A DNA stretch of 64,000 bases from assembly GCA_022605955.1 (NCBI GenBank), contig JAKCOZ010000039.1, forward strand, positions 1,178,001 to 1,242,000, read 5' to 3'. This DNA comes from Rallus limicola. Taxonomy: Eukaryota; Chordata; Aves; Gruiformes; Rallidae. The notes beneath the pieces are model-generated. The model was not told the DNA's origin and searched no databases. It worked only from the letters and a program-made list of their open reading frames with translations. The position numbers were made by a program, and so were the translations under genes. Positions 22,071-33,100 of this stretch are shown here, piece after piece (position 1 is the first letter of the stretch; each line of letters begins with the position of its first letter).

Positions 22071-25000
22071 TGACCATGGACATAATTTTTGTACATTGTT
22101 TATGTGTTCATTAACTAACAGATATTTGGTAAGTTTAAGGACTGTTTTTCTTTGTACTTCTCGCTCATTCCAGACATGAATTTTTCAGAAAATATTTGTT
22201 TCATTTTAGTACAAAAAAAAAATCTTAAAGATATTAATAAGGTTTTTTTTCCCCACTTCTGACTATGTGGTAAGAGTCTGTTTTACAAGTTACCTGTAAT
22301 AATTAATACTTCATTTATTGAAATGTACTTTAAAAGCAATTTTCTATTCAACACCTTGGGTAATTACAGTGGGAAATGATTGATAACATCAGTTGATATT
22401 AAATATTGTACTGCTAATCACCATGCAATCTTGCATGCAGTTATTCATTAGTTACTTCTTTAATTTGAATAGCTGACAATTTACATGGAATGCTTCAGTT
22501 ATATGAATTATCATATTTTTATTCCCAGGAGAAGCCCTGCACTTCATTAGAACAGAATCATTCACATTGCTTTTCTTTCATTTTTCAAGAGCGAAGTACT
22601 TTGATATGAAAGTTCTGTAGCTGTAGTCAGGCAAAATATTAGGTTCTTCATTGTCAAATAACACTATGCAATAACTTGTACAGTACAAAGGCACTTCTGG
22701 AATAAACAAAGTCACATTGTTATACACTGTTCTGACACTAATAAACAGCTGATTGTGGTCTCCAAGAGAACTTTGTGCTTCTGTGTCATATTCTGGGAAA
22801 TGATGCCATGCCCCCAAAAAAGTTCATAACATTAGCTGACTGCTAGAGTGGCTGTAGTGGTCATTTACTTTGTAAACTGCCTCACTATCACCCAGGGCAG
22901 ATCATAACGTTTTAACACTATGACTTATATATGACTCAGCCGTTTAAATCTGTTAAGTCTTCCAAAAAGAGCATAAACACAAAATATACTAAATCAGTTT
23001 CATTAATGGGAGTTCAAATTGTTTTGAAACTAACTCGTAGTAATTTGGTGGAGACAATATATTCCCTGTGAAATATAGAACCATCTGTTGTATGGAATCT
23101 CATTATGTGGTGATGCGGTGATACACTCATGGTATTAAAACAGTGCTTAAAAATCTTGTTTCTATTCCATGGTCAATGTAAAGGTATTTGCACACATGTA
23201 ACCAGACAACGAAAGAAATAGTTAGAGGCTTGTGCTATACACTTCCCTACGCAAAAATTGGACTCTCAGAACATTAGTTTTATGGCCCTCTGAAATTTAC
23301 CCCACGTCTCAGCTCCTGCTAATGCTCTGCTGTTTCACAGGCAATAAGCCACTTGTCTGGGCTCCCTATTGCACAAGTGCTGATGACCTTATCACTGCCC
23401 ACCTTGTTAACTTCCCCCCTTGCGCCACAGTGCTAACTGCTCTTTTCTCTCTACACTCTCGCTAATTAACATAATGAAGTTAGACTCAGAATATTTTTCC
23501 CAACCTGGATTTAGCTTTAAGTTTTCTCCTGTTTTCTGATGCCTTTGCTTTAGACGGCTTCTGTATCTGAAAGGCTGCCTGTTTTTCTGTTACCTTTTCC
23601 TACAGACTACATCTCCTGGAAAGCAAAGCTTATCAAGAGTTCCTGAGAGCCATGACAAGGACAACACATGAAAGGATACTTTGGAGAAATATGCTTTGTT
23701 CACCTATGACAATAGCAGTTCATCTTGTTAGATCAAATTCAGAGTCTGTTGGGAACCCATTCATTAGGATTTGCTTGCCACAGGCTTGTGTGTGGCTTAG
23801 GCGATCAAAACAGTTTTGAGTGATGAGACAGGTATTTCAAGGAAGAGGATATGAGGAATTGGTTCAACTCCTTATGATCACTTTAAATATTTTAAAGATA
23901 TTTATATAAGCATACCTGTATCTCAACAGCATGAGTGATGTTAGCATGATATATTTAATTTCTTTTATTCTTCTGACACATAATCTACCTATATGCCATG
24001 AATTGCTATAGACATTAAAAATACTTAATATATTTTGTTCTCTTTATTCAAATATGGAAACTAAAAATTACTGTGTTGTACAATGTACCAGGAGTCCCCC
24101 TACTATCAACAAGTTTAGTGCTGTAATATCACATGATCCATCATAAATAGAAATGCAAATTTTATTTTAGTGAAAGGCTGAGATTTCCATTTTTATGGTA
24201 GAACATAAAACCTATCACTAGTTCTGTTACTTCTTGAGTACTTCATAAAAAAATCCATATTCTTATCTGCATAAATGGAATTTTATGGGCTTTTTAATTA
24301 ATTTCTACAGTTTCTCATTAGTGTCTTCTCATCCTATATGCTTGGAATCACTAGCCTTGAAACTGTAGAAACACTCTTACAATAGCAACAAAATGATCTG
24401 ATAAGTCTTCTCCACACATGCTAAAGTAAAGTAGTAGTTCCCCTGGGATATCAGATGAGTCCTGATAATGTGTCTAGAGGAAAAAAAAAACCAAAACAAA
24501 ACCAAAAAAACTTAGGCAAAAGTAATTATTGCTCCTTTTTTTTTTTTTTTCCTCCAAATGAAGGAAAAAAATCCCACTTGTAAGTATCAATATTCTTAAT
24601 CTCAATCACCAAAAAGGTATTCACTGACAATGTGTTGAACACTTATTTCTGTGATTCCATCATACACCACTTGCTTATCAGTCTCTTAATAGCTCTTAAA
24701 ATAAAACTTTTTGCAGTTACAGGATTCCTCATTTGACAGGTTTGGGACTTTTTACTTCCCTTATTCACACACTTCTCTAAATGTACTATTTGGATTCTGT
24801 GAAACTGTACTCTCTTAGTTCTCACTTTCCTTTGTTGTGCCCTCCAATTTCTCTATCAAAAGTTTCTTTTTTTCTCAGTCCTCACTTCTCATGTAGTTGT
24901 GGACATGGCAGCTTTTTCCAGATTGAAGTCTCTTCTTTGGAATATCAAAAATTAAAATCTGTAGTTTAAAAACAAAAAAAAAAATACAACCCAACTACTC

Positions 25001-25194
25001 AGGCTAAATATCAAGATATACTTGTTTAGAATAGTTGAACATATGACCCTCAGGGGTTTGCATAACTAGTGAAAGCTCCATCCATGAACTTGTCCAGGAA
25101 AATAGGGATGTAGACAACATCTTGAGTGCCACTTCATTTTTAAAATTAAAGTTTTATATCTCAGGAAGCTTTGTGTAAAAAACTCTTCTGGAAA

Positions 25195-25290
25195 AAAGTA
25201 CCAAAAAACCCCACCCCAAAACACCACCACCACCACCACAAAAAAACAATTAAAAAAACCCCACAAAGAAACCAACCAACCAAACAGAAA
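25195..25290. repeat. A/C-rich low-complexity tract with short CAC repeat
   Basis: Alternating A runs and C runs with several CAC units and CCAA units. Opposing open frames across it (histidine/lysine-rich or valine/phenylalanine-rich) are composition artefacts. Confidence 0.8.
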
Positions 25291-27521
25291 AGATATAAAC
25301 CCAAAGCTGCAGAAATTGAAATAGAAGTATCTATTCTGAATGATTTTTTTTTTTTTCTGAAAAAATGTTTAAGGATTTTAGTATAATAGGTAAGTGTGAA
25401 ATGTCATTGAAGAGTTAAAAAATTTCATGTTAGTAAAAAATTAACATTTTAAGAAACTTTTCTGATACCAACACTTTTATTTATAAGTATTTTTATATGT
25501 ATTTTTAATCTTCTTTTGATATCAATGGAAATAAGAAGAAATGAGGTATTGCAATTCCTATGTTTGTGGGAAAAGAACTTTGTCCTAAGACATTCAGGAT
25601 ATTTCTCTGGTTATTTATGAAGATTTTAAAATGTACTTAAAAATAAAGCAAGGACAAGTGAGAAAATAGCTGGCCTTTCAGATTAGCAAACACACCAAAA
25701 AAATCTACAGCTTTTTTGGGCATTGTAGTTTGGGGTTTTTGGATTTGCTTGTGGGTTGTGGTGTTTTTTTGTTCCATTTTGGTCTGTTCTCCTGTGCTTG
25801 CTTGCTTCTATTTGCAAAGTTCTCTACAGTTTTTACCTACAAGATCCACCAATATATCTTATGAAAATAAAACCTAACTTCCATTAGTAACACACAAGAA
25901 ATTCAATGTAAGAAGTCCAAAACAATTTGACTTCTAGTTTAAAAGAAATGTTTTCCTTTATATCTACTAATGACTGAGTTCTAGCAACATGAACACCCAA
26001 ATTCTGTTAAATTACATCTAAGCCATATTTCCAAAATCTCTATTCTGTCTTCAGACAGGTACCTATAACTGTTCCCTCCAGACAGCTATTCTTCCTTTTG
26101 TTCTATTGCTCACTTTTGATTATGGCCACAAGTATGAGAAAACAAACCTTGTACTGTCCTCTACAGTTTTAGATTATTAAAAGAGAAGTGTCTTAAAATT
26201 TTGTATGGGCTAATCTCACAGCTGTCGATAAAGAAGTCCGATAGCAGAACACTACTGGGAAGTTTTCCTGAGTAAACATAAACTGAAGAACTTACCTCAA
26301 CAGGGAAGAATAAGTAATTGCAGTTTGTAGAGTGTATATGGCCTATGTCATCTCTGACCTATTCCATCTTCATAACTGAGCAGTTACTTGAAAGATAATC
26401 TGTAAATTTTAACATATTAATCTCTTTCTGAACCCTATATACACCTGAGTTCCTGCTTGACAGTGATTTGTACAGTGCCTCTTTCTTCCCTTGTGCTTCT
26501 ATCTTTGCATCAGCCTATTGATCTTGGTGGTGCTTGAGCTATTTTTCAATTTTTTTTTTGCTTAGCACTTAATCAGATCCTAGATTATTAAATACTTCCT
26601 ATAAAACATGGTCATACAATATATAAATTATAAAGAGTATGGCCTTTAAAGGTAGCTTTATTTGTTCATCCTGAAAAAAAAAAAATAGAAGAATATCACA
26701 GTAAAATATTTTTTCATCTTTTTTAATAAAGAAATGAATTCTCTTTTATGTGATATGGAGCACTATCAGTGAAAAGTGGCATCATCTAATTTATGTAGAA
26801 TCATTAGTACTTCTTACCTGTTTTGTTAGATAAAATAAATGGCATACTGTCCCTGATATGTTTAAGCTTTTAGATTGCAGTCTTTGAGATAAAATAATTC
26901 CTTTTCTTCAAGACATGCATTTCAAACAGGTTCATTGAATTTACATTTCCTTTTTAAACTTCCCTTTCATTAAATTCTAGATATTTCCATAGCTAAATTC
27001 AGCATTGTTAGGAAGGAACAAAAGGGGGTGGGGAGGGGAATAAAAACAAAGAACATATGAAATCAGCAGCTAATCCTTATCCTGAATTGTGTTACATCAG
27101 AAGTATTTCAGCAAACCTTAGACTTGACCAAATGGACTTATTTTACACCTAACCAAGACTGGTTGCTCTTGTTCTCTGCTATTTTCTTTTCTCCCTCCTG
27201 ACAGCATTTTGAAACTTTATTTTCTCATTCTAATCTGTTCTCTATTGTTCCAGGCAGCTCTTCAGTATTACTAAAAAGCATGGAAGAGATTCAAACCCCT
27301 CTACATATGTGCATCTTTTCTCAATAATGTATGAGTGAATATAGTGCTCAGGAAATTGAGATGCTAATAATCCTGCCTTGAACCTGAGATAACAAAAGCA
27401 GGTGTGCACATATCTCCAGAGAACTGCTGGCAATTCACTTCATACCTAGCTTGACATGTGTGTTTCTAGTCCTGGACTTCTTCTGAAGACAGATTGCTAA
27501 TCCTTTCACAATGACTGGTAT

Positions 27522-27587
27522 GAAAAAAAAAAAAAAAAAGAAAGAGGAAAAAAAAAAAGAAAAAAAAAGGAAAAAAAAAAAAAACAA
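27522..27587 (+). repeat. Poly-A/purine low-complexity tract
   Basis: Long A runs separated by G, GG or GAGG. The phenylalanine-rich minus-strand frame across it is an artefact. Confidence 0.9.
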
Positions 27588-28629
27588 CCAAAGAACCACA
27601 CACAGAGAAAAAAAATTAGGCTTCACTAGCCTAAAATTATCAGTCTCATTTCCACTTGTGATCCAATTATGATCTGAACTGAAGCTGTAAAGGATTAAAG
27701 AATAGTATATTAAACTACACAATCAGCAAGCTTTTGGTGTTAGCTGTTCTGAAATTTTAAAAGTAAATATTAAACTAGTCTTTTGAAATGAGTCTTACAG
27801 ATCTAAAACTTCCATTATTTGGGCTTCCGAGTTAAGGTTCTTTGACTCCAACAATTTCTATGTGCTGAATAATTTATATCTATTGGCATGTGAGTAAAAG
27901 CACATTCCTGGTTTCATCCCAAGACATCCTTCTATCTGGGTTAAACACAACCTTAACTAGACAAACAATCCTGTATAAAAAAAATATCTGCTCTCCTTAT
28001 CTATTGGTTCTTACTTTAATAATCAAAAAAATCCTCTCATCTAAAAAACTCATAGCATGCACAACAGTAAACAGTAAATAGTTAAATTCTAATCTTAATA
28101 TTATATCTCTGTATATTATACTTTTCTCCCTTCTATTTTATTTGTTTCCAGGAGAAAATAATTTGAGGAAACACACTTGAAATCGTCTCAGTGGTGTGTT
28201 TTCTTTTTTTCATGCAAGAATTTATCTTCTAGGAAAAGGACTCTTGGGACATGATTTTCTATTGCCAGGGTCCTCCTTTTCATAGTTTTAAAATGAGTAA
28301 AAAAAGAGGAAGAATGCTGTAAGAAGATTATTTTGCGCCAATATCTTAGTTTCAACTGAGAAAGAGTTGAGTTTCTTCACAGTGGCGAGTATGGGGCTGT
28401 GCTTTGTGCTGGAAATAGTGTTGATAATATAGAAACATTTTTGTTATAGATGGAGATGTTTTCTGGTATTGCTGAGCAATGCTCACACAGAGCCAAGGCC
28501 TTTTCTGCTTCTCACCTGACCCCACCAGTTAGTAAGATGGGGGTGCACAAGGAGTTAGAAGGAGACACAGCTGTGACAGCTGACCCCAGCTGACCAAAGT
28601 GATATTCCTTATCATACGACATCATGCTC

Positions 28630-28638
28630 AGCTTATAA
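28630..28638 (+). promoter_or_regulatory. LTR TATA-like motif
   Basis: GCTTATAAGGGGC lies in the family A LTR, just after the conserved ATCATGCTCA motif, at the same place as the TATA box of the copy at 8245-8840. Confidence 0.5.
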
Positions 28639-29383
28639 GGGGCTTGTGGAAAAGGGAGGGCAGGTGGTTGGAGGTATTCCGGGTGATGACATGTCTTACC
28701 ATTATGTAACCGTTATGTGTGACAGACTCTAATTACCTGGTGTTGCAGTTTGCTGTAGCTGTGCTGCTGAGATGGCTTTTGCAAAGAAGCGGTTACAGTT
28801 TTCTGCAAGTTCCAGACAGTGAGCTGGCCAATTCAAGGCCAAAGCTATCTCTGACCAATCAGAGATGGATTCATAGCATCTCTGTGAATCACGTACAGGA
28901 GAAAAAAAACTCCTGGCTGGGGCACTTTGCCACTGGAACGCAGAGTGGGAAGATGTGACCAGCTGCACCGGTAGCCAAGGCCAGGCCCAGAAGGAGTGTG
29001 GAATGTGGAAAGAAAGTTTCCCCTGCAGCTCGTGTAGAAGACCATGGTGAAGTGGGATGTCCCCTCACAGCCCATGGATGAGGACGGGGAGCAGAGACAT
29101 CTACACCCTGTGAAGAGATTGATCCACGCCTCAGCAGGTTTGCCGGAGGACTTGTGACTTTTGCGGAGAGCCAGGCTGGGGGAACCAGGGCCCAAATGTC
29201 AGTGCTCTATGGAAGGGAGTCCTGCTGAGAGACCTGTGGTGAGGAGATGACTCCCTGATGGAAAGGACTCATGCTGCAGAAGTTTGTGGATACAACCCAC
29301 AGCACTGCAAGGGAAATGTGTGTGTGTGTGTAATGCCCCCCCAGCTGAGACAGAAGACAGCTCATGCAGAATGGACTAAAAAA

Positions 29384-29665
29384 CCTCCACTCCCCATTCC
29401 ATGCCCCTCCTGGTGCTGCAATGGGAGGGAAGAAGGGAGCAAAATTGATGATTAAAGTCAAGGTTTCTAAGAGGCAAGGGGTGGAGGAGGAAGTAGAAGT
29501 GTTAAGATCTGGGGAAGGAAAGCAGCTTTTGCCGCTGGAACCTCACTCCCCATTCCCTGCCCCTCCCCGTGCTATGTTGGGGGGGGGAAGAAGGGAGAAA
29601 AATCCTGATAGAGTTTAAGTTTGCTAAGAAGGGGAGGGGTGGAGAGAAGGTGCTTTAAGACCTGG
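29384..29665 (+). repeat. Tandem duplication inside the family B LTR
   Basis: Two diverged units offset by about 157 bases. Each runs from CACTCCCCATTCC through a GGAAGAAGGGAG block and a GGGGTGGA block to a TTAAGATCTGG or TTAAGACCTGG motif. Confidence 0.85.
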
Positions 29666-29719
29666 CTGCTTCTTACTCTTATCACGTTCCGATTCATTGG
29701 GTGTATTAGTCGTAGTTGT

Positions 29720-29725
29720 AATAAA
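29720..29725 (+). terminator. LTR polyadenylation signal AATAAA
   Basis: AATAAA within TTGTAATAAATCAC is conserved in position with the other two family B copies. Confidence 0.65.
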
Positions 29726-30138
29726 TCACTTTCCTTTATTGTATGCCGAGTCTGTTTTGCCCATTGCACTAATTGGAGAGTGCAATCTCAGGGCTTAATC
29801 CTCCAAAAATATATTTTCTCCCCTTTTTGGCTGAAGGGGGGAGTGAGCAAGCAGCTTTGTGGGCATTTGGCTTCTAGTCAGGGCCAAAACCACCACACCT
29901 GGAGATGGCTTGAACACCTGCCTGTCCATGGGAAGTGGTGAATGAGTCCCTTGTTTTGCTTTCCTTGCATATGTGGCTTTTGCTTTATCTTTTAAACTGC
30001 CTTTATCTCAACCCATGCATCTTCTCACTTTCACTTCTCTTAGTTTTTTCTCTGTCCTGCGGGGCAGCAGGGGTAGCAGGGAGTAAGCAAAAGCAATCAT
30101 TGTGTGGTGCTCAGCTGGTTGGGTTATACCACAGTACA

Positions 30139-33100
30139 ACCGACTATATCTAACTCAATTTGCTGCTGAAGATTAATGTCAACCATTAGAAATGCTTTTA
30201 AGGAAAAGTAGGATACCATCAATTTATTTTTAAAGGCAGCAGGAATAATTTCAAAAGTAATATTCATGTTCTTATACTTGACAGATGATGTAAATTAATG
30301 AATTAATGAATTCATGTTTATTTCAAAATCACAGATTCACCTCAGAACCAAATTGTAATTAGCACCAGGCTATCCAGTTTGAATGTGCTCTACACTTGCT
30401 AATAAACAGTCATGGCATACAACTAGTCAGAGGGAGTCCAACTTCCATGAGTTACAACTAAATCAATCAACTTGCACTCCTGTCCATTCATGACACAATG
30501 CAAATTTCAGACCTTGGAGTAATACTTTATGTCAGAGATAATTGGAAAGTTTTTCAAAGTGGCTAATGCAGAAATTAGTAACAGAGGACTTACAAGCATT
30601 CAGAAAAGCAAAAATCACAAAGGATTTAGGTTGAGGATGTTCTTGGTGTTAAAATAAGTACTCATCTAATCTGATTCCTTTCAACATTCATACTTAACTG
30701 TTTTTTATTATTATTTCATATTCACTACTGATTTTTAAATTACTTTGTGACCATAGCTCAAATTAGCATTTAGCATGGACTTGTAATTGACGTGTTAATG
30801 AACACTATTTCACAATCTCTAACATCACAAAAGAAAATGTAATTTGAAACAAAGGGGAAAAATCTTGATTACTTGAAATATTAATCTAACAGTGCTGAAA
30901 TTATCAACTCCTAAATTAAAGGCATGTTAGAAATAGAAAAGTTATTGTTGAAAGTCTGAATGACTTGCTAAAATGATAGTTGTCTGAAAAAAACCTGCAA
31001 AAGTATAGTTTGAGAGCTGACTGAAAAAATATCGAGGTGGAACTCAGAGTTTTCCTGGTAAAATCTGGACTGACTGCATGGGTAAAGAAAGGATACTTGC
31101 AGAATAGAAGCAATCTCAGCCAAACACTCATGTGCTTTGAGATCCTTCCAGAAGGAATTATCATTTGAGGCAAAATCTGTGTACATCAGTGACACCACAT
31201 TTGGTGACTCACTGTGCTCTGTACAGCTGGAAGAAGAGAATGGAGTTTTAACTGAATTCTGCTCTCAGAAAATCTGTGATTGAATCATGATGACAATTTG
31301 AAGAAATTCCTTGTTCACTATAATTTTCACTGTAAGGAATGAATCCCACTTGTGGATGATAAGGATTTCTAAACTTTCATACAATGGTGCAGCCTTTCTC
31401 TCCTTAAAAGTGACTTTAAATAACTTTTGGGTTGCCTTGATGCCACCTATACTAAAACTGTTCCACTATGCCTCTCACATGCTTGCAGTGAGCGTGCAAT
31501 AAGGTCTTCACATTATTGAAAACTATGATGCAAACATAATGTAAAGAACAGATCTCCATAAAACACCAGTATGTAGCCAAGTAGTTTGTTTTATATAATT
31601 GCTTGTGTTCTCCAAAAATTTGCAGATGGACTATCAAGTGTCACCAAGGGAGAGGTCCTTTAGAAAGAGACGTTCTGCGTAGTAACTTGAAAGGGTGAAT
31701 AGGGTGAAGGCTGTTTAATGGTTTTGGCTCTGTGCTCCGAAGGGAAATGCAGCATATGGTAGCCCAAGGGCTTTATCAAAAATGCAATTTTATTTGTTTT
31801 ATTGTGCCCATATTACAGGTTCTTTGGCCAGGCTATATAAACTGAAGGTTCATACTTCTTGGCCAAACTTCAGAGGTGAGCGCAGATGTGGTTTCAAAGA
31901 AGTGTCAAGTAACTGATTGCTGGTATCTTAAAATAATGTAATACCAGTTCCCAGAGGCTAGCAGAGCACAGGAATGTGGATTCAGAGGTGAGCACTTCTG
32001 AAGTTTTTCTTCACTGTTCATGAGGGGAGAATCTAAGGATGTAAGCAACCCATCGGAGGAAGAAAACAGTGAAAATGCAAATGAAAAACAATGGAGTAAC
32101 TAGACAAGCAGAAAAAATATAGAATGATTACTTCACAGAACATTGCATTATTGGGAAAATATTTGTAAAACTCAGACAGCATTGCCTTCCACTTACCTTG
32201 TAACGGAATAACTTAGATCGTGTAGCAGCCTAATGAATATAACAGAGCAAAATAGTACGGCACTGGAGTTTGAGGAGTTCACTGATGTCTCTGGCATGCT
32301 ATCTTGTGTTCATCACTGAGGAGAGAGAAAAACATGATCCAGCAGTGTCTTATCCTGAAAAAAGAAAAGGAGCAGTCTGTTCCCTGCTCCTGAGGCCAGG
32401 TGAACCAGGCTGCTTTGTGTATACAATCTTCTCATGCCTGTTCCCTATGGAGGAAACTGGCAGCCTCCACACTACTCAGTAACTGTGTCTCTTCTGACTC
32501 AAACCATGTTCCTAAAGGGCTAAAGTTGTACTTTTTGTGTGCTTTTTCCAGTTCAGATGATTGTCAAAAATAATGAGAGAGCTGTGTTGCATCATAAAGG
32601 ACTGGTGGTTTATATTATGTGAAGCTGAAGAAGTATGTTAAGTAACCTTGGTTATAATGTTGTGCGAAGTCTAGTGGGGTAGCACTGAAGATCTGTGTCA
32701 GGAAAAGGGAACAAAATGCAGTGCAGGGTCATTCATACTGCTCTCAGGAGCAGTCCCTAAAATTAACTACTTCTGGAAGCATGCTCAGGATCTGTCTTAG
32801 AAGAGAGTTCATGGGAGCAGTCTGAAGGACTAAGATGACAGTTCATTGTGGTGGATGGCTGGGAATCATGTGTGCATGCTTACTCTCTGGCTCTCTTTTG
32901 CTCAGCAGCTTGGACTAAAATACCCTGACAAATATAATTCTTTAGCTTCCATATGAAGATTAATTTTGGTTTCTTGGGAATAGCTATTTCTACGAAACAT
33001 ATGGAAAAGCAAGTTGCCTAAAGAAATTAATTGTTCAGCCCATTCATTAACTTATCTGTTTATTCATGATATAAAGAAAGAGCTTAAGGATAACTTCACA

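Larger units (their letters stand above)
22071..28336. other. Unique AT-rich non-coding DNA
   Basis: No gene is recognised. Low-complexity runs are A/C-rich near 24479-24515 and 25195-25290 (including a short CAC repeat), T/G-rich near 25715-25775 and A-rich at 27522-27587. A somewhat GC-richer unique stretch lies at 23230-23460 with a TAATTAA homeodomain-type motif at its right edge; no function is assigned. Confidence 0.55.
28741..29897 (+). mobile_element. Solo LTR (family B) nested in family A LTR, perfect TSD
   Basis: Begins TGTTGCAGTTTGCTG and ends AAAACCACCACA. Flanked exactly by CCTGG at 28736-28740 and 29898-29902, after which the interrupted family A LTR resumes without loss. Length is 1157 bp. 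It has AATAAA at 29720-29725. Within it, 29384-29540 and 29541-about 29665 form a diverged tandem duplication not seen in the copy at 18040-19206. The 5-bp TSD and TG...CA ends fit an ERVL-like LTR. Several open frames of 65-116 codons lie inside and are not genes. Confidence 0.93.
28342..30138 (+). mobile_element. Solo LTR, ERVL-like (family A), split by a nested LTR
   Basis: The 5' part (28342-28740) carries the GGAAATAGTGTTGATAATAT block, a CACACAGAGCCAAGGCCTTT block, the ATCATGCTCAGCTTATAAGG promoter region and a GTAACCGTTATG block. The 3' part (29903-30138) resumes with GAGATGGCTTGAACACCTGC and ends near TTATACCACAGTACA. Together they make about 630 bp, in line with the 596-bp intact copy at 8245-8840 read in the opposite direction. 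No TSD of the outer element is clear, suggesting it is older than the insert. No internal retroviral genes are present. Confidence 0.88.

Noticed and set aside
28719..29941. Several 60-116 codon frames
   Set aside because: All lie in or across the nested LTRs at 28342-30138.
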